Shown piece after piece: positions 50,455 to 60,139 of a DNA stretch of 64,000 nt. This DNA comes from Sunxiuqinia indica. Its GTDB lineage: Bacteria > Bacteroidota > Bacteroidia > Bacteroidales > Prolixibacteraceae. The DNA lies in NCBI RefSeq assembly GCF_009847015.1, contig NZ_WVEM01000001.1, forward strand, positions 248,001 to 312,000, read 5' to 3'. Both the position numbers and the translations under genes were made by a program. How positions within the stretch are numbered: the stretch's first letter is position 1; the number at the start of each line of letters is the position of its first letter. The notes beneath the pieces are model-generated. The model saw only the letters and a list, made by a program, of their open reading frames with translations. It ran no database searches and was not told where the DNA came from.

Positions 50455-52512
50455 ATGAAAAAGTTAAGTTTTAAACACAGTTGGGCAACCAAACTTGTTT
50501 TCAAACGATGGGGTGGTCAAAAGTATTCATTGTTTCAGGCATTAAACAGGCAAGTGCGTATTGGCGTATTGGCCGTTGCTTATTTTATGGTGACCGGAAT
50601 TAATGATGCGATTGCACAACCCGATAGTTTGGAAGTAAAGATGGAGTATGATCTTGATGAGATTGAGGTCAGCGCCCAACGAGCACCTGTGACATATTCG
50701 CAGGTGGCACGGATTATTTCCGTGATTGAGAAAGATCAAATTGAAGCGGCTCCGGTCAATAGTATTCAAGACCTCCTGGAGTATGCGCTGAGTGTTGACA
50801 TCCGGCAACGAGGAACGCACGGCGTTCAAGCTGACGTTTCAGTCCGGGGAGGTTCTTTCGATCAAACACTCATCCTTTTAAATGGAATCAATCTTTCCGA
50901 CCCCCAAACCGGGCACCACAGCCTCAACTTGCCGGTTAGTTTTAAAAGCATCAAACGTATTGAGATATTGGAAGGTCCCGGAGCCCGTATTTATGGCCCG
51001 AACGCATTTTCAGGTGCTATCAATATTGTTACGGAGCCTGATGATAATGATCAGGCCATTCTGGATGTGACTTATGGGGAACACCAGTTGAGAGATATTA
51101 ATGTATCGGCCAATAAACAAATTGGGAAACTGCAAAGTTTTGTTGCTTTCAATAACAAAGCATCCGATGGATACATTGATAACACCGATTTTAAAAGTTC
51201 CAATATCTTCTATCATGGAGCTTTGAAAAGCGATGCCGGAAAGTTGGAACTACAGGCTGGCTTTTCCAACAAACAATTTGGAGCCAATAGTTTTTACACG
51301 CCCAAGTATCCCAATCAATTTGAGGAAACGAAAACCTCTTTTGCGTCGTTAAAATTTGAAACAGGTGAAAAGGTTCATTTTACCCCAGCGTTGTACTGGC
51401 GTCGTCATCAGGATCGGTTTGAACTGTTTCGCGATAGTCCTGCATCGTGGTATTCTGGTCATAATTACCACATGACCGATATTTTAGGAACCTCGATTAA
51501 TAGTTGGTTTGCCAGCGATTTAGGAAAAACTGCGTTTGGAGCTGAATTTCGTTCAGAAAATATTTGGAGCAATGTGCTGGGTGAAGATTTGGATGAACCG
51601 ATTGATGTGCCGGGCGAAGACGGACAACAGTTTACGAAATCACATTCAAGAACGACAACTTCTTTTTTTGCTGAGCACACGTTCTATCTGGGAAAATTCA
51701 CGGCTTCCGGTGGAGCAATGGCTAACTGGATTTCGGATCTTAATTTTGATTGGAATATTTATCCCGGCGTTGACTTGAGTTACATGCTCACTGAAAAATT
51801 GAAGTTGTATGGTTCATTCAACAAATCGTTGCGAATGCCCACATTTACTGATTTATACTACAGTGGTCCTACAAACCAGGGAAATCCGAATTTGAAGCCG
51901 GAGCGATCAACAACCATCGAAGGTGGGGTAAAACTGAATAATCGTTATTTGCATTTGCAGACAGGCTACTATCATCGAGTTGGAAAGGATTTAATTGATT
52001 GGGTTCGCGAAAGTGAGGAGTTCCTTTGGGAAACCCGAAATCTTACAGAAATTAAAAGTGATGGTTTTGAATTTACTGGCGCTTTGTTTGTGCCTGAACT
52101 TATTGATGCTTCGTTCTTTCTTAAAAAGATCAACGTTAACTATTCGTACAACTCCCTCAATAGAAGTCAAAGCGAGTTTTTATCGAATTATGCTTTGGAC
52201 AATTTAAAACACAAACTGGTTATCTCAATTGACCATAAGATATGGAAGAACCTTTTTGCTTCGTGGAATTATCGGTTTCAGGAAAGAAATGGAACGTATA
52301 CCAAGTTTGAAAATAAGGAGCCTGTTGGTGAAGCAAACTACGAGGCATTTGGGTTGACTGATCTGAAAGTGTATTGGAAAACGCCCAGATTAATGCTATC
52401 AGCATCGGCAACAAATCTATTCGATAAGGAATATGTTGATTTAGGTAATATTCTTCAGCCGGGGCGTTGGATTAGTTTTGGCGTAAAATATCAAATTGGA
52501 TTAAACCAGTAG
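50455..52512 (+). CDS. TonB-dependent outer membrane receptor, BtuB-like
   Basis: A 685-residue receptor without the SusC extension. The long signal region (KRWGGQKYSLFQALNRQVRIGVLAVAYF) resembles that of Bacteroidota receptors linked to cobalamin uptake, as far as I recall. The plug follows: DEIEVSAQRAPVTYSQVARIISVI, DLLEYALSVDIRQRGTHGVQADVSVRGGSFDQTLILLNGI and IEILEGPGARIYGPNAFSGAINIV. The C-terminus (ATNLFDKEYVDLGNILQPGRWISFGVKYQIG) closes the barrel. If it takes up corrinoids it would serve the B12-dependent system at 21741-25339, but iron-complex uptake is an alternative. The expected btuCDF genes are not adjacent. Confidence 0.85.
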   Translation: MKKLSFKHSWATKLVFKRWGGQKYSLFQALNRQVRIGVLAVAYFMVTGINDAIAQPDSLEVKMEYDLDEIEVSAQRAPVTYSQVARIISVIEKDQIEAAPVNSIQDLLEYALSVDIRQRGTHGVQADVSVRGGSFDQTLILLNGINLSDPQTGHHSLNLPVSFKSIKRIEILEGPGARIYGPNAFSGAINIVTEPDDNDQAILDVTYGEHQLRDINVSANKQIGKLQSFVAFNNKASDGYIDNTDFKSSNIFYHGALKSDAGKLELQAGFSNKQFGANSFYTPKYPNQFEETKTSFASLKFETGEKVHFTPALYWRRHQDRFELFRDSPASWYSGHNYHMTDILGTSINSWFASDLGKTAFGAEFRSENIWSNVLGEDLDEPIDVPGEDGQQFTKSHSRTTTSFFAEHTFYLGKFTASGGAMANWISDLNFDWNIYPGVDLSYMLTEKLKLYGSFNKSLRMPTFTDLYYSGPTNQGNPNLKPERSTTIEGGVKLNNRYLHLQTGYYHRVGKDLIDWVRESEEFLWETRNLTEIKSDGFEFTGALFVPELIDASFFLKKINVNYSYNSLNRSQSEFLSNYALDNLKHKLVISIDHKIWKNLFASWNYRFQERNGTYTKFENKEPVGEANYEAFGLTDLKVYWKTPRLMLSASATNLFDKEYVDLGNILQPGRWISFGVKYQIGLNQ

Positions 52513-52537
52513 TAATAATATAACGGTAATCAGAAAG

Positions 52538-52564
52538 AAAGGGCACTCGTTTTGGGTGCCCTTT
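52538..52564. terminator. Bidirectional hairpin between the receptor and ornithine carbamoyltransferase genes
   Basis: A 9-bp stem (AAAGGGCAC at 52538-52546 with GTGCCCTTT at 52556-52564) with a 9-base loop sits between the convergent stops at 52512 and 52575. It lacks a long T run. Confidence 0.75.
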
Positions 52565-52574
52565 GCTATTCCGT

Positions 52575-53573
52575 TCAGGCCAGAGTAGCAACCATAACTG
52601 CTTTAATGGTGTGCATACGGTTTTCTGCCTGATCAAAAACAATGGACGCCGGACTTTCAAAAACTTCATCAGTCACTTCCATTGACTGAAGGCCAAATTT
52701 TTCAAAAATTTCCCGACCAATTTTGGTTTCCTGGTTGTGAAATGCCGGAAGACAGTGCATGAATTTTACATCCGCATTACCTGTCAGTTTCATTAGTTCA
52801 TTGTTTATTTGATAGGGGAGAAGACGTTTTATTCTTTCCTCCCAAACTTCTTGTGGTTCACCCATCGATACCCAAACATCGGAATACAGAAAATCGCACC
52901 CTTTCACTGCCTCCTGCACGTTATCGGTAACAGTAATTTTGGCACCACTTTTTTCAGCAATGCTTTTGCTTAGCTCAATTAGCTCTTCGTCAGGTTGACA
53001 GCTTTTGGGTGCCGCAGCCCGAAAATCCATACCCATTATGGCTGCTCCAACCATGAGCGAATTTCCCATATTGTTATGGGCATCGCCCAAATAGCAAAAT
53101 GAAATACTGCCGAGTGGTTTATCAGCATGCTCTTTCATGGTCAGAAAATCAGCTAAAATCTGTGTCGGATGAAATTCGTTGGTAAGTCCATTCCAAACCG
53201 GAACACCGGCGTATTTTCCAAGTTCTTCTACAATTCGTTGCCCAAACCCACGGTATTGAATGCCATCGTACATCCGCCCTAAAACCCGGGCGGTATCTTT
53301 CATCGATTCTTTATGTCCGATTTGAGAACCTCCCGGCCCAAGAAAAGTAACGTGCGCCCCTTGGTCGAATGCGGCCACTTCGAAAGCGCAACGTGTACGA
53401 GTTGATGTTTTTTCAAAAATCAGGGCGATATTTTTTCCCTGTAACATTTGTTCCTCAGTACGATTATATTTTGCGAGTTTTAGTTTCTCTGCTAGTTCAA
53501 GTAGTTGGTTGATTTCTTCGGCTGTAAAATCTAATAGCTTCAGAAAATTTCGGTTTTTAAGATTCAGTATCAT
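52575..53573 (-). CDS. Ornithine carbamoyltransferase
   Basis: A 332-residue enzyme that joins carbamoyl phosphate and ornithine to form citrulline, or runs in reverse. [21 protein letters not shown] carries the carbamoyl-phosphate motif STRTR, and FMHCLPAFH the ornithine-side motif [27 protein letters not shown] is also typical. It overlaps carbamate kinase by 17 bases, an arrangement expected of the catabolic (ArcB-type) form, but no arginine deiminase is nearby. An anabolic role (ArgF) is possible, so I give no symbol. Confidence 0.95.
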   Translation of the reverse strand: MILNLKNRNFLKLLDFTAEEINQLLELAEKLKLAKYNRTEEQMLQGKNIALIFEKTSTRTRCAFEVAAFDQGAHVTFLGPGGSQIGHKESMKDTARVLGRMYDGIQYRGFGQRIVEELGKYAGVPVWNGLTNEFHPTQILADFLTMKEHADKPLGSISFCYLGDAHNNMGNSLMVGAAIMGMDFRAAAPKSCQPDEELIELSKSIAEKSGAKITVTDNVQEAVKGCDFLYSDVWVSMGEPQEVWEERIKRLLPYQINNELMKLTGNADVKFMHCLPAFHNQETKIGREIFEKFGLQSMEVTDEVFESPASIVFDQAENRMHTIKAVMVATLA

Positions 53574-54546
53574 GATTTTGTTTTTTGTTGTCGTAATTCA
53601 ACGTTATTTTCGATCCATAGGATTTATCTGATAGTTTGGTTGCTTCGGTAATGACGCTTTTTTGTCCTCCGTTTTCAATAAAACTTAGGCAAGCTCTTAT
53701 TTTTGGAGCCATACTTCCTTCACCAAAAGTACCATTATTCAGATGTACTAAGGTGTCCTTGTAGTTAAGGAATTCTAGTTTCCTTTGGGTCGGCAACCCA
53801 AAATCTTTAAAGATGTATGGTACGTCAGTTAAAATATAAAATTCGTCAGCATGAATGGTCGATGCCAGCAGAGCAGAGCTCATGTCTTTATCAATCACTG
53901 CTTCAGTTGTTCGAACATTATTATCATCGTCTAAATAAACGGGGATGCCTCCACCTCCAGCAGTAATAACAATATTTCCTTCGTGCACCATTCGCTTGAT
54001 AATGTCTTTATTGAGTATATCAATTGGCGTGGGAGAGGGAACAACCCGCTGGAGACTCCCCTCGTGTTTCGAACTTGGTTTGAATTGCCAGCCTTTTAAT
54101 TTCGCGAGCTGATTGGCTTCCCTCTTGCTGTATACTTTACCAATCCGTTTTGTCGGATTCTGAAAAGCAGGATCATTTGGATCAACAGTAACCATGCTGA
54201 TCACAGATATGATATTTTTGTCAATTCTGTGTTGGTTTAAAACGTTGCGCATCATGCGTTCAATCATATAGCCAATTCCACCCTGCGAATCGGCAACGCA
54301 AACATCGAGTGGCATTGGCGCAATATTGTACATGGCTTCTCCCGCATCATTTCGCATCAGGATATTGCCAACCTGCGGACCGTTTCCGTGCGTAATAACT
54401 AAGTTGTATCCCTCGCGAATTAGATGCACCAAATTTTCGAGCGTTGCAGTGGTGTTTTGCTCTTGTTCTTCTATTGTTCCAGCTTCATTATCACGTAGCA
54501 AGGCATTTCCACCCAGTGCAATTACTGCCAACTTTTGTTTGTTCAT
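53557..54546 (-). CDS. arcC: Carbamate kinase
   Basis: A 329-residue amino acid kinase-fold enzyme that makes ATP from carbamoyl phosphate and [23 protein letters not shown] is the family start, [19 protein letters not shown] follows, then [18 protein letters not shown] and [30 protein letters not shown]. Length fits. The ATG at 54546 is preferred; one three codons earlier is also in frame. Coupled to the carbamoyltransferase gene, it could draw energy from citrulline. Upstream is a 338-base gap to ftsK. Confidence 0.95.
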   Translation of the reverse strand: MNKQKLAVIALGGNALLRDNEAGTIEEQEQNTTATLENLVHLIREGYNLVITHGNGPQVGNILMRNDAGEAMYNIAPMPLDVCVADSQGGIGYMIERMMRNVLNQHRIDKNIISVISMVTVDPNDPAFQNPTKRIGKVYSKREANQLAKLKGWQFKPSSKHEGSLQRVVPSPTPIDILNKDIIKRMVHEGNIVITAGGGGIPVYLDDDNNVRTTEAVIDKDMSSALLASTIHADEFYILTDVPYIFKDFGLPTQRKLEFLNYKDTLVHLNNGTFGEGSMAPKIRACLSFIENGGQKSVITEATKLSDKSYGSKITLNYDNKKQNHDTES

Positions 54547-54555
54547 CGTTTTCAA

Positions 54556-54893
54556 AATTAACTGGCTTTACACAAACATAGAAAAATAGGTGTGATAAAA
54601 AGGTGACGAAACTGCTAGTTGTTGTTTTTTTCGCCTGTTGTTGAGCAGCGATTTTTTGATCGTTTTATTCTGATTGTAAGTGTGGTTCTTCTCTTTCAAA
54701 TTTAGAAAGTCAGAATTCTGTTTCGAAAACCTTTTAAAAATAAATTCAACCAATAATACTGGGGATGAAAAAAGGTGGCTTTTTTTGAAATGATTATCCG
54801 GTATGATTTTTTTTCAATATTTAAGCAGCCCAGAAGGCACGATATGCTGTCCAAATTTCGTTAACTTTGCAATCGAAATTTCAAAAATACCTC
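54556..54893. other. Intergenic region between arcC and ftsK
   Basis: This divergent gap of about 338 bases is AT-rich. It holds the ftsK promoter box at 54862-54869 and presumably the arcC/carbamoyltransferase promoter on the other strand. No gene or strong repeat is visible. Confidence 0.5.
54862..54869 (+). promoter_or_regulatory. Candidate -7 box of the ftsK promoter
   Basis: TAACTTTG matches TAnnTTTG and lies 24 bases before the ATG at 54894. Its place excludes the upstream in-frame start at 54867. Confidence 0.6.
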
Positions 54894-57308
54894 ATGGCTA
54901 AAAAGACCAAAAGAAAACCTGTGAAGAAGAAAAACAATAGTTTGAAAGGACTATTCACTCTGTTTAAGGGAGATAAGTTTAGGTATACCGTTGGGCTATT
55001 TCTATTTGTGTTTGCTCTTTATTTGTTAATCGCATTTATATCTTTCTTGTTTACAGGTCATGCAGATCATAGTAAACTAGATCTATCGTGGCGTGAGTTG
55101 TTGGCAAATACCGAAATAAAAGTTAGAAACAAGGCTGGCAAAACGGGCGCATTTTTGAGCGAAGCGATCATTAATCGCGGGTTTGGAATTTCAAGTTTTC
55201 TGTTGATATTTATGTTGGTTATTACAGCGTTCCATTTTTTTAAGCGTCCGCTGGTCAGGTATTGGAATTCAATAATACTTGCTTTTGTGAGTATGCTTTG
55301 GCTCTCCCTGTTTTTTGGGCTTTTACTAACGGATGTAAATACCAAAAGCTTCCTGTACTTGGGAGGTGAAAATGGTTATTTTCTGGCTGTTTGGTTAAGC
55401 TCACTTGTCGGATATGTCGGCACTTTCTTTATTCTGGTTCTTAGTTTGTTCTTAATCGTGCTTTTTAGTTTTAAAAACTTTATTCCCTGGTTGCAAAAGC
55501 TATTTGGTAAAAAGGAGATGGGTGAGACTGAAGAGCAGCCAAGTTCTGTTGAGCACAGTCAGGATGTTGAGATGGAGGATAGTATTTCAAAAGTTATAGA
55601 CGATAATGATACCATTGAAACCATTTTTGACCCCGATGAGAATGATCTCGACCTAGATGAATCGATTGATAAGAACAAGATTCAAACGAACGTGCGCGAA
55701 CAGCTTTCAGGAAAAAGCGGGAACGAGGAAAATGAAGATGATCTGGAGATGAGTGTTGAAAAGGTGGAAGAGGAGACAGATGAGAATTATGAGCATGAAG
55801 CGATGGTTGATTACGATCCAACGCTGGATTTGTCAAACTACCAATTTCCATCAATTGATTTACTTGATGATCACTCTTCAGGTAATGCCGAAGTAAGTAA
55901 CGAAGAGCTAATTTCGAATAAGAATAAAATTGTTGAAACACTTCGCCATTACAAAATAGAGATTACTAAAATTCGAGCAACCATTGGACCAACAATTACC
56001 TTGTACGAAATTGTGCCGGCTCCTGGAATTCGAATAGCCAAAATCAAGAATTTGGAGGATGATATTGCCTTGAGCTTGGCCGCTCTTGGAATTCGGATTA
56101 TTGCACCAATTCCCGGACGCGGAACAATTGGTATTGAAGTGCCTAATCAAAATCCTGAAATTGTCTCAATGCGATCGATCATTGCTTCCAAAAAGTTTCA
56201 GGAAAGTACAGCCGAATTGCCCGTTGTGCTTGGTAAAACAATTTCGAATGAAACTTTTTTGATTGATTTAGCAAAAATGCCTCACATTTTGGTTGCCGGT
56301 GCTACCGGACAAGGAAAGTCAGTCGGATTGAATGCCATTATTGCTTCGTTACTTTATAAAAAGCATCCGGCACAATTGAAGTTGGTTTTAATTGATCCCA
56401 AAAAAGTGGAGCTGAGCTTATATTCGACTATTGAAAAGCATTTTCTGGCCAAACTTCCAGACGAAGAGGAAGCCATTATTACTGATATTCAGAAAGTGAA
56501 ACATACGTTGAATTCAGTCAATATTGAGATGGACACCCGATATGATTTGTTGAAGAAAGCACATACCCGAAATATAAAAGAATACAACAAAAAGTTTATT
56601 GGCCGGCGTTTAAATCCTGACAAAGGTCACCGATACCTGCCATATATTGTAGTTGTTATTGACGAATTTGCCGATTTAATTATGACAGCTGGAAAAGAAG
56701 TGGAATTGCCGATCGCCCGCATTGCACAGTTGGCTCGTGCGGTGGGAATCCACATGATTATTGCAACTCAGCGACCATCAGTAAGTATCATTACCGGGGT
56801 AATCAAGGCGAATTTTCCGACACGTATTGCTTTTAAAGTTGCGTCAATGATTGATTCACGTACTATTTTAGATACTTCAGGAGCCAACCAGCTAATTGGT
56901 AAAGGTGATATGTTGATTGCGATGGGCAGTAGTATTACGCGTTTGCAATGTGCATTCCTTGATACTCCGGAGGTCGACCGCATTTGTTCGCATATCTCGG
57001 AACAACAAGGATATCCAACTGCTTTCTTATTGCCTGAATATGAAGGGGAAGATGCTGGAGGAGTTCAGGGGACAGACTTAGCGAACCGCGATGAGATATT
57101 CGATGATGCCGCACGCATCGTTGTGGTCAATCAAATGGGTTCAACTTCAATGATTCAGCGTAAATTCTCGATTGGTTATAATCGGGCCGGTCGGATTATG
57201 GATCAACTGGAAGCTGCAGGCGTAGTTGGCCCGAGTGAAGGAAGTAAGGCTCGTCAGGTGCTTATTCAGGATGAATATAGTTTGGAACAGTTATTGAATA
57301 GCATGTAA
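54894..57308 (+). CDS. ftsK: DNA translocase FtsK/SpoIIIE
   Basis: An 804-residue septum-located motor that moves chromosome ends through the closing division site. A basic N-terminus is followed by four membrane spans (residues about 30-205), an acidic linker (210-330) and the motor. Walker A is HILVAGATGQGKSVGLN and Walker B is YIVVVIDEFADLIM. The C-terminal gamma domain (STSMIQRKFSIGYNRAGRIMDQLEAAGVVG) is the winged helix that reads orientation sequences. lolA follows by 16 bases, forming an operon. Confidence 0.97.
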   Translation: MAKKTKRKPVKKKNNSLKGLFTLFKGDKFRYTVGLFLFVFALYLLIAFISFLFTGHADHSKLDLSWRELLANTEIKVRNKAGKTGAFLSEAIINRGFGISSFLLIFMLVITAFHFFKRPLVRYWNSIILAFVSMLWLSLFFGLLLTDVNTKSFLYLGGENGYFLAVWLSSLVGYVGTFFILVLSLFLIVLFSFKNFIPWLQKLFGKKEMGETEEQPSSVEHSQDVEMEDSISKVIDDNDTIETIFDPDENDLDLDESIDKNKIQTNVREQLSGKSGNEENEDDLEMSVEKVEEETDENYEHEAMVDYDPTLDLSNYQFPSIDLLDDHSSGNAEVSNEELISNKNKIVETLRHYKIEITKIRATIGPTITLYEIVPAPGIRIAKIKNLEDDIALSLAALGIRIIAPIPGRGTIGIEVPNQNPEIVSMRSIIASKKFQESTAELPVVLGKTISNETFLIDLAKMPHILVAGATGQGKSVGLNAIIASLLYKKHPAQLKLVLIDPKKVELSLYSTIEKHFLAKLPDEEEAIITDIQKVKHTLNSVNIEMDTRYDLLKKAHTRNIKEYNKKFIGRRLNPDKGHRYLPYIVVVIDEFADLIMTAGKEVELPIARIAQLARAVGIHMIIATQRPSVSIITGVIKANFPTRIAFKVASMIDSRTILDTSGANQLIGKGDMLIAMGSSITRLQCAFLDTPEVDRICSHISEQQGYPTAFLLPEYEGEDAGGVQGTDLANRDEIFDDAARIVVVNQMGSTSMIQRKFSIGYNRAGRIMDQLEAAGVVGPSEGSKARQVLIQDEYSLEQLLNSM

Positions 57309-57324
57309 AAATTCAAATATAGAA

Positions 57325-57975
57325 ATGAAGAAACTAGTAGTTTTATTGACCGTTGCGTTGTACTGGAGCATTGGCTTTGCCCAGCAAGATCAAAAAGCCA
57401 AAAGCATTTTAGAGAAGGTAACCGAAACCACGCAAGGATATTCAAGCATTCAAGCCACCTTTAATTACATTATGGAGAATCAAACAGAAGGAATCCATGA
57501 AGAAAACAATGGCCAGATTTTATTAATGGGAGATCAATTTCACTTAAGTTTAGATGAACTGGGCATGGAGATTTTCAACAATGGGGAGACCGTTTGGACT
57601 TATATGAAAGATGCCGGAGAGGTAACCATTGCTGAGGCTGATGATGAGATGAATGAAATGATGGATCCTTCGAAATTATTTACCATTTACGAAGAAGGGT
57701 TTGCTTATAAATTTGTGGAAGAAAAAATAGTTGAAGGACAGGAGGTTTATGTGATCGACCTATTTCCTGATAATGAGGAAATAGAGTATACAAAAATCAG
57801 AATTCAGATTGATAAAAAGCGAATGTTGATCAAGAAAGCTGAAATGGTTGGTCGTGAGGGAAACAACTACATCGTGGAGGTGAAGAACTTAGAAACAGAT
57901 GTTCGGGCAACTACAGCCGATTTTGAGTTTGATTCGTTGAAGCATCCTGATGTTGAGAAAATTGATTTACGATAG
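57325..57975 (+). CDS. LolA-like outer membrane lipoprotein carrier
   Basis: A 216-residue periplasmic protein with a signal peptide (MKKLVVLLTVALYWSIGFAQ). The mature part is the half-barrel fold of LolA: ILEKVTETTQGYSSIQATFNYIMENQTEG, GQILLMGDQFHLSLDELGMEIFNNGETVWTYM, and a C-terminal TTADFEFDSLKHPDVEKIDLR. It should shuttle lipoproteins between the membranes. It sits right after ftsK, as is common in this phylum, and is closed by a terminator. Confidence 0.92.
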   Translation: MKKLVVLLTVALYWSIGFAQQDQKAKSILEKVTETTQGYSSIQATFNYIMENQTEGIHEENNGQILLMGDQFHLSLDELGMEIFNNGETVWTYMKDAGEVTIAEADDEMNEMMDPSKLFTIYEEGFAYKFVEEKIVEGQEVYVIDLFPDNEEIEYTKIRIQIDKKRMLIKKAEMVGREGNNYIVEVKNLETDVRATTADFEFDSLKHPDVEKIDLR

Positions 57976-57984
57976 ATAACATAC

Positions 57985-58016
57985 AAAAAAAGGAGCTTTA
58001 AAGCTCCTTTTTTTTT
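57985..58016. terminator. Bidirectional terminator between lolA and pyk
   Basis: AAAAAAAGGAGCTTT is directly followed by its complement AAAGCTCCTTTTTTT, giving a stem with T runs in both directions. It separates the convergent lolA and pyruvate kinase stops. Confidence 0.93.
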
Positions 58017-58035
58017 GTTCTATAATTATTTGTAA

Positions 58036-59457
58036 CTATTCTTTTTCCTTGTAAGTTAAACGTTCAACGGTTGAAATTTCCATGAAGGTTGATCCACCGC
58101 CAATACCGAAACTTCCACCAACGTATACCACGTTATCATCGTTAACGACTTTACCTTTATTTACAAGTTCTTTTAATGAAGAACGAACCATTTTAAATTT
58201 GTTCTTTTTAGGCTCAACTAAAAAAGGACGGACACCATACGAAAGTGCTAATTGACGAACAACGGGCATTTCGTAGCAGCTGGCATAAACTGGGTTCTTT
58301 CCGCGGAAAGCAGCCAGGTAACGAGCCGTTTTTCCGGTAAGGGTGTTGGTTACAATTGCTCTCGTTTTTAATTCATCTGATGCTAAAATGGCAGCTTCAG
58401 CCAAATAGGCAACAACTTCGTTATTTACAGCAGGAATTGTAATGTCGTTACGTTTATCTTTGCTGCTTTCAACTTGCTGTGCAATGCGGCTCATGTATTC
58501 AACCGACTCAATCGGATATTGTCCGTAAGCGGTTTCTCCACTAAGCATGATAGCATCAGTTCTTGAGTAAATCGCATTTGCAACATCGCTTACTTCAGCT
58601 CTGGTCGGACGTGGGTTGTCGATCATACTATGCAGCATTTGAGTAGCAATGATTACCGGCTTCTTTCTCTGAACAGCTTTTTTGATCAGCATTCTCTGGA
58701 TGCCGGGTATTTTTTCGGCCGGAATCTCAATTCCAAGGTCTCCACGGGCCACCATGATTCCATATGCGTGATCCAGAATCTCATCGATATTATTTACACC
58801 ATCCCAGTTTTCTATTTTAGCAATAATCTTGATCGGACTATTGAGTTTGTCTAACTGTTCTTGCACTTGAATAACATCTTCTTTATTACGAACGAAAGAA
58901 TGTGCGATAAAGTCAAGTTTATTTTTCGCAGCAAATTTGATAAATGTTTTATCTTTTTCCGAAATAGATGGAAGTTTTACACTAAACCCGGGCGTATTTA
59001 TGCTTTTCTTGTTCTTAATTTTTCCGGGATTTTCAACAAGACACAAAACATAGTCTTCAAATTTCTCCTGAACCGATAGTTCTAATTCTCCATCGTCAAT
59101 TAATAATGTTCCGTCGGCTGGTATTTCTACATGAAAATTATTATACGATACCATCATGGTAGGACGGCCTTTTTCACTTTTACGGTCAAGTCCCGAAACT
59201 TCGATAAGATCTCCTTTTTCAATCTCAATTGGGCTTTCCATATTTACAGTTCTGATTTCAGGCCCTTTCGTGTCAATCAGTAGTGCTATTGAATCTGATA
59301 CTGATCGTATATTGTTTACCATTGTCAAGGCTGTTTCCTCGGTGATATGCGCCGTATTTAACCGGGCAACATTCATCCCCGCTTGATATAAGGCTTTGAC
59401 AAATTCCGGTTCGCACTTTAGGTCTGAAATCGAAGCAACAATTTTGGTATGTTTCAT
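58036..59457 (-). CDS. pyk: Pyruvate kinase
   Basis: A glycolytic enzyme of about 473 residues that makes pyruvate and ATP from phosphoenolpyruvate. MKHTKIVASISDL and NVARLNTAH open the barrel, SIALLIDTKGPEIRTV follows, then IIAKIENWDGVNNIDEIL with the catalytic-site Lys/Glu, GIMVARGDLGIEIP and VIIATQMLHSM. The C-terminal domain contains AILASDELKTRAIVTNTLTGKTARYLAAFR. The family start aligns with the ATG at 59457; another ATG three codons upstream (59466) is possible. It is convergent with lolA. Confidence 0.97.
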   Translation of the reverse strand: MKHTKIVASISDLKCEPEFVKALYQAGMNVARLNTAHITEETALTMVNNIRSVSDSIALLIDTKGPEIRTVNMESPIEIEKGDLIEVSGLDRKSEKGRPTMMVSYNNFHVEIPADGTLLIDDGELELSVQEKFEDYVLCLVENPGKIKNKKSINTPGFSVKLPSISEKDKTFIKFAAKNKLDFIAHSFVRNKEDVIQVQEQLDKLNSPIKIIAKIENWDGVNNIDEILDHAYGIMVARGDLGIEIPAEKIPGIQRMLIKKAVQRKKPVIIATQMLHSMIDNPRPTRAEVSDVANAIYSRTDAIMLSGETAYGQYPIESVEYMSRIAQQVESSKDKRNDITIPAVNNEVVAYLAEAAILASDELKTRAIVTNTLTGKTARYLAAFRGKNPVYASCYEMPVVRQLALSYGVRPFLVEPKKNKFKMVRSSLKELVNKGKVVNDDNVVYVGGSFGIGGGSTFMEISTVERLTYKEKE

Positions 59458-59552
59458 TACATTCATTTATTACATTATCGGCCGGCAAAATTAGACTTTT
59501 TTCTTATAGTGTAAACAAAAGGACCTTTTGAGATCGTTAAATGATTTTAAAG

Positions 59553-59972
59553 TTAACGTTGCAGAAAACTTTCAATTCCTAAACGGTATGAGTCGAGGCC
59601 AAAACCCATAATACTACCCTTGCAGGCCGGCCCTATGATTGATTCGTGTCTGAATTTCTCTCGGGTTAAGATGTTCGATATATGAACCTCAACAACTGGC
59701 GTTTGTATGCCGGCGATGGCATCTCTAATAGCTACCGAAGTATGTGTATAAGCTCCAGCATTAAAGACAATCCCATCATAATCAAAGCCAACTTCGTGTA
59801 TTTTATTAATTAATTCGCCTTCAACATTCGATTGGTAATAGGTTAGTTCATGCTGAGTAAACTGTGTCTGAAGTTGTTTAAAATAATCTTCAAAGGAGGA
59901 ATTACCATAAATGTTTTTTTCTCTCTTTCCTAGTAGGTTTAGGTTAGGACCGTTGATTAACAATATTTTCAT
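59553..59972 (-). CDS. aroQ: 3-Dehydroquinate dehydratase, type II
   Basis: A 139-residue enzyme of the shikimate pathway that converts 3-dehydroquinate to 3-dehydroshikimate. LLINGPNLNLLGKREKNIYG is the type II start with the catalytic Tyr at the end, YQSNVEGELINKIHEV is the lid region, FNAGAYTHTSVAIRDAI binds the substrate, and VEVHISNILTREKFRHESII holds the catalytic His. It is divergent from xerD, a common gene order in this phylum. aroE of the same pathway lies at 29755. Confidence 0.98.
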   Translation of the reverse strand: MKILLINGPNLNLLGKREKNIYGNSSFEDYFKQLQTQFTQHELTYYQSNVEGELINKIHEVGFDYDGIVFNAGAYTHTSVAIRDAIAGIQTPVVEVHISNILTREKFRHESIIGPACKGSIMGFGLDSYRLGIESFLQR

Positions 59973-60139
59973 TTTTATTGTGCTTTATATTAAAATTTTA
60001 GTAACTTTAGCCGGTCTAACGACGTATTGATAATTATGTATTCTTGGGGAAGAAGCTATTGTTATCAATTTAGTTGAGAAGTGTTACAGAACCAAAATTA
60101 CGAAAATTGATTTGAGAACAAATTTAAATGCTTTTAATT

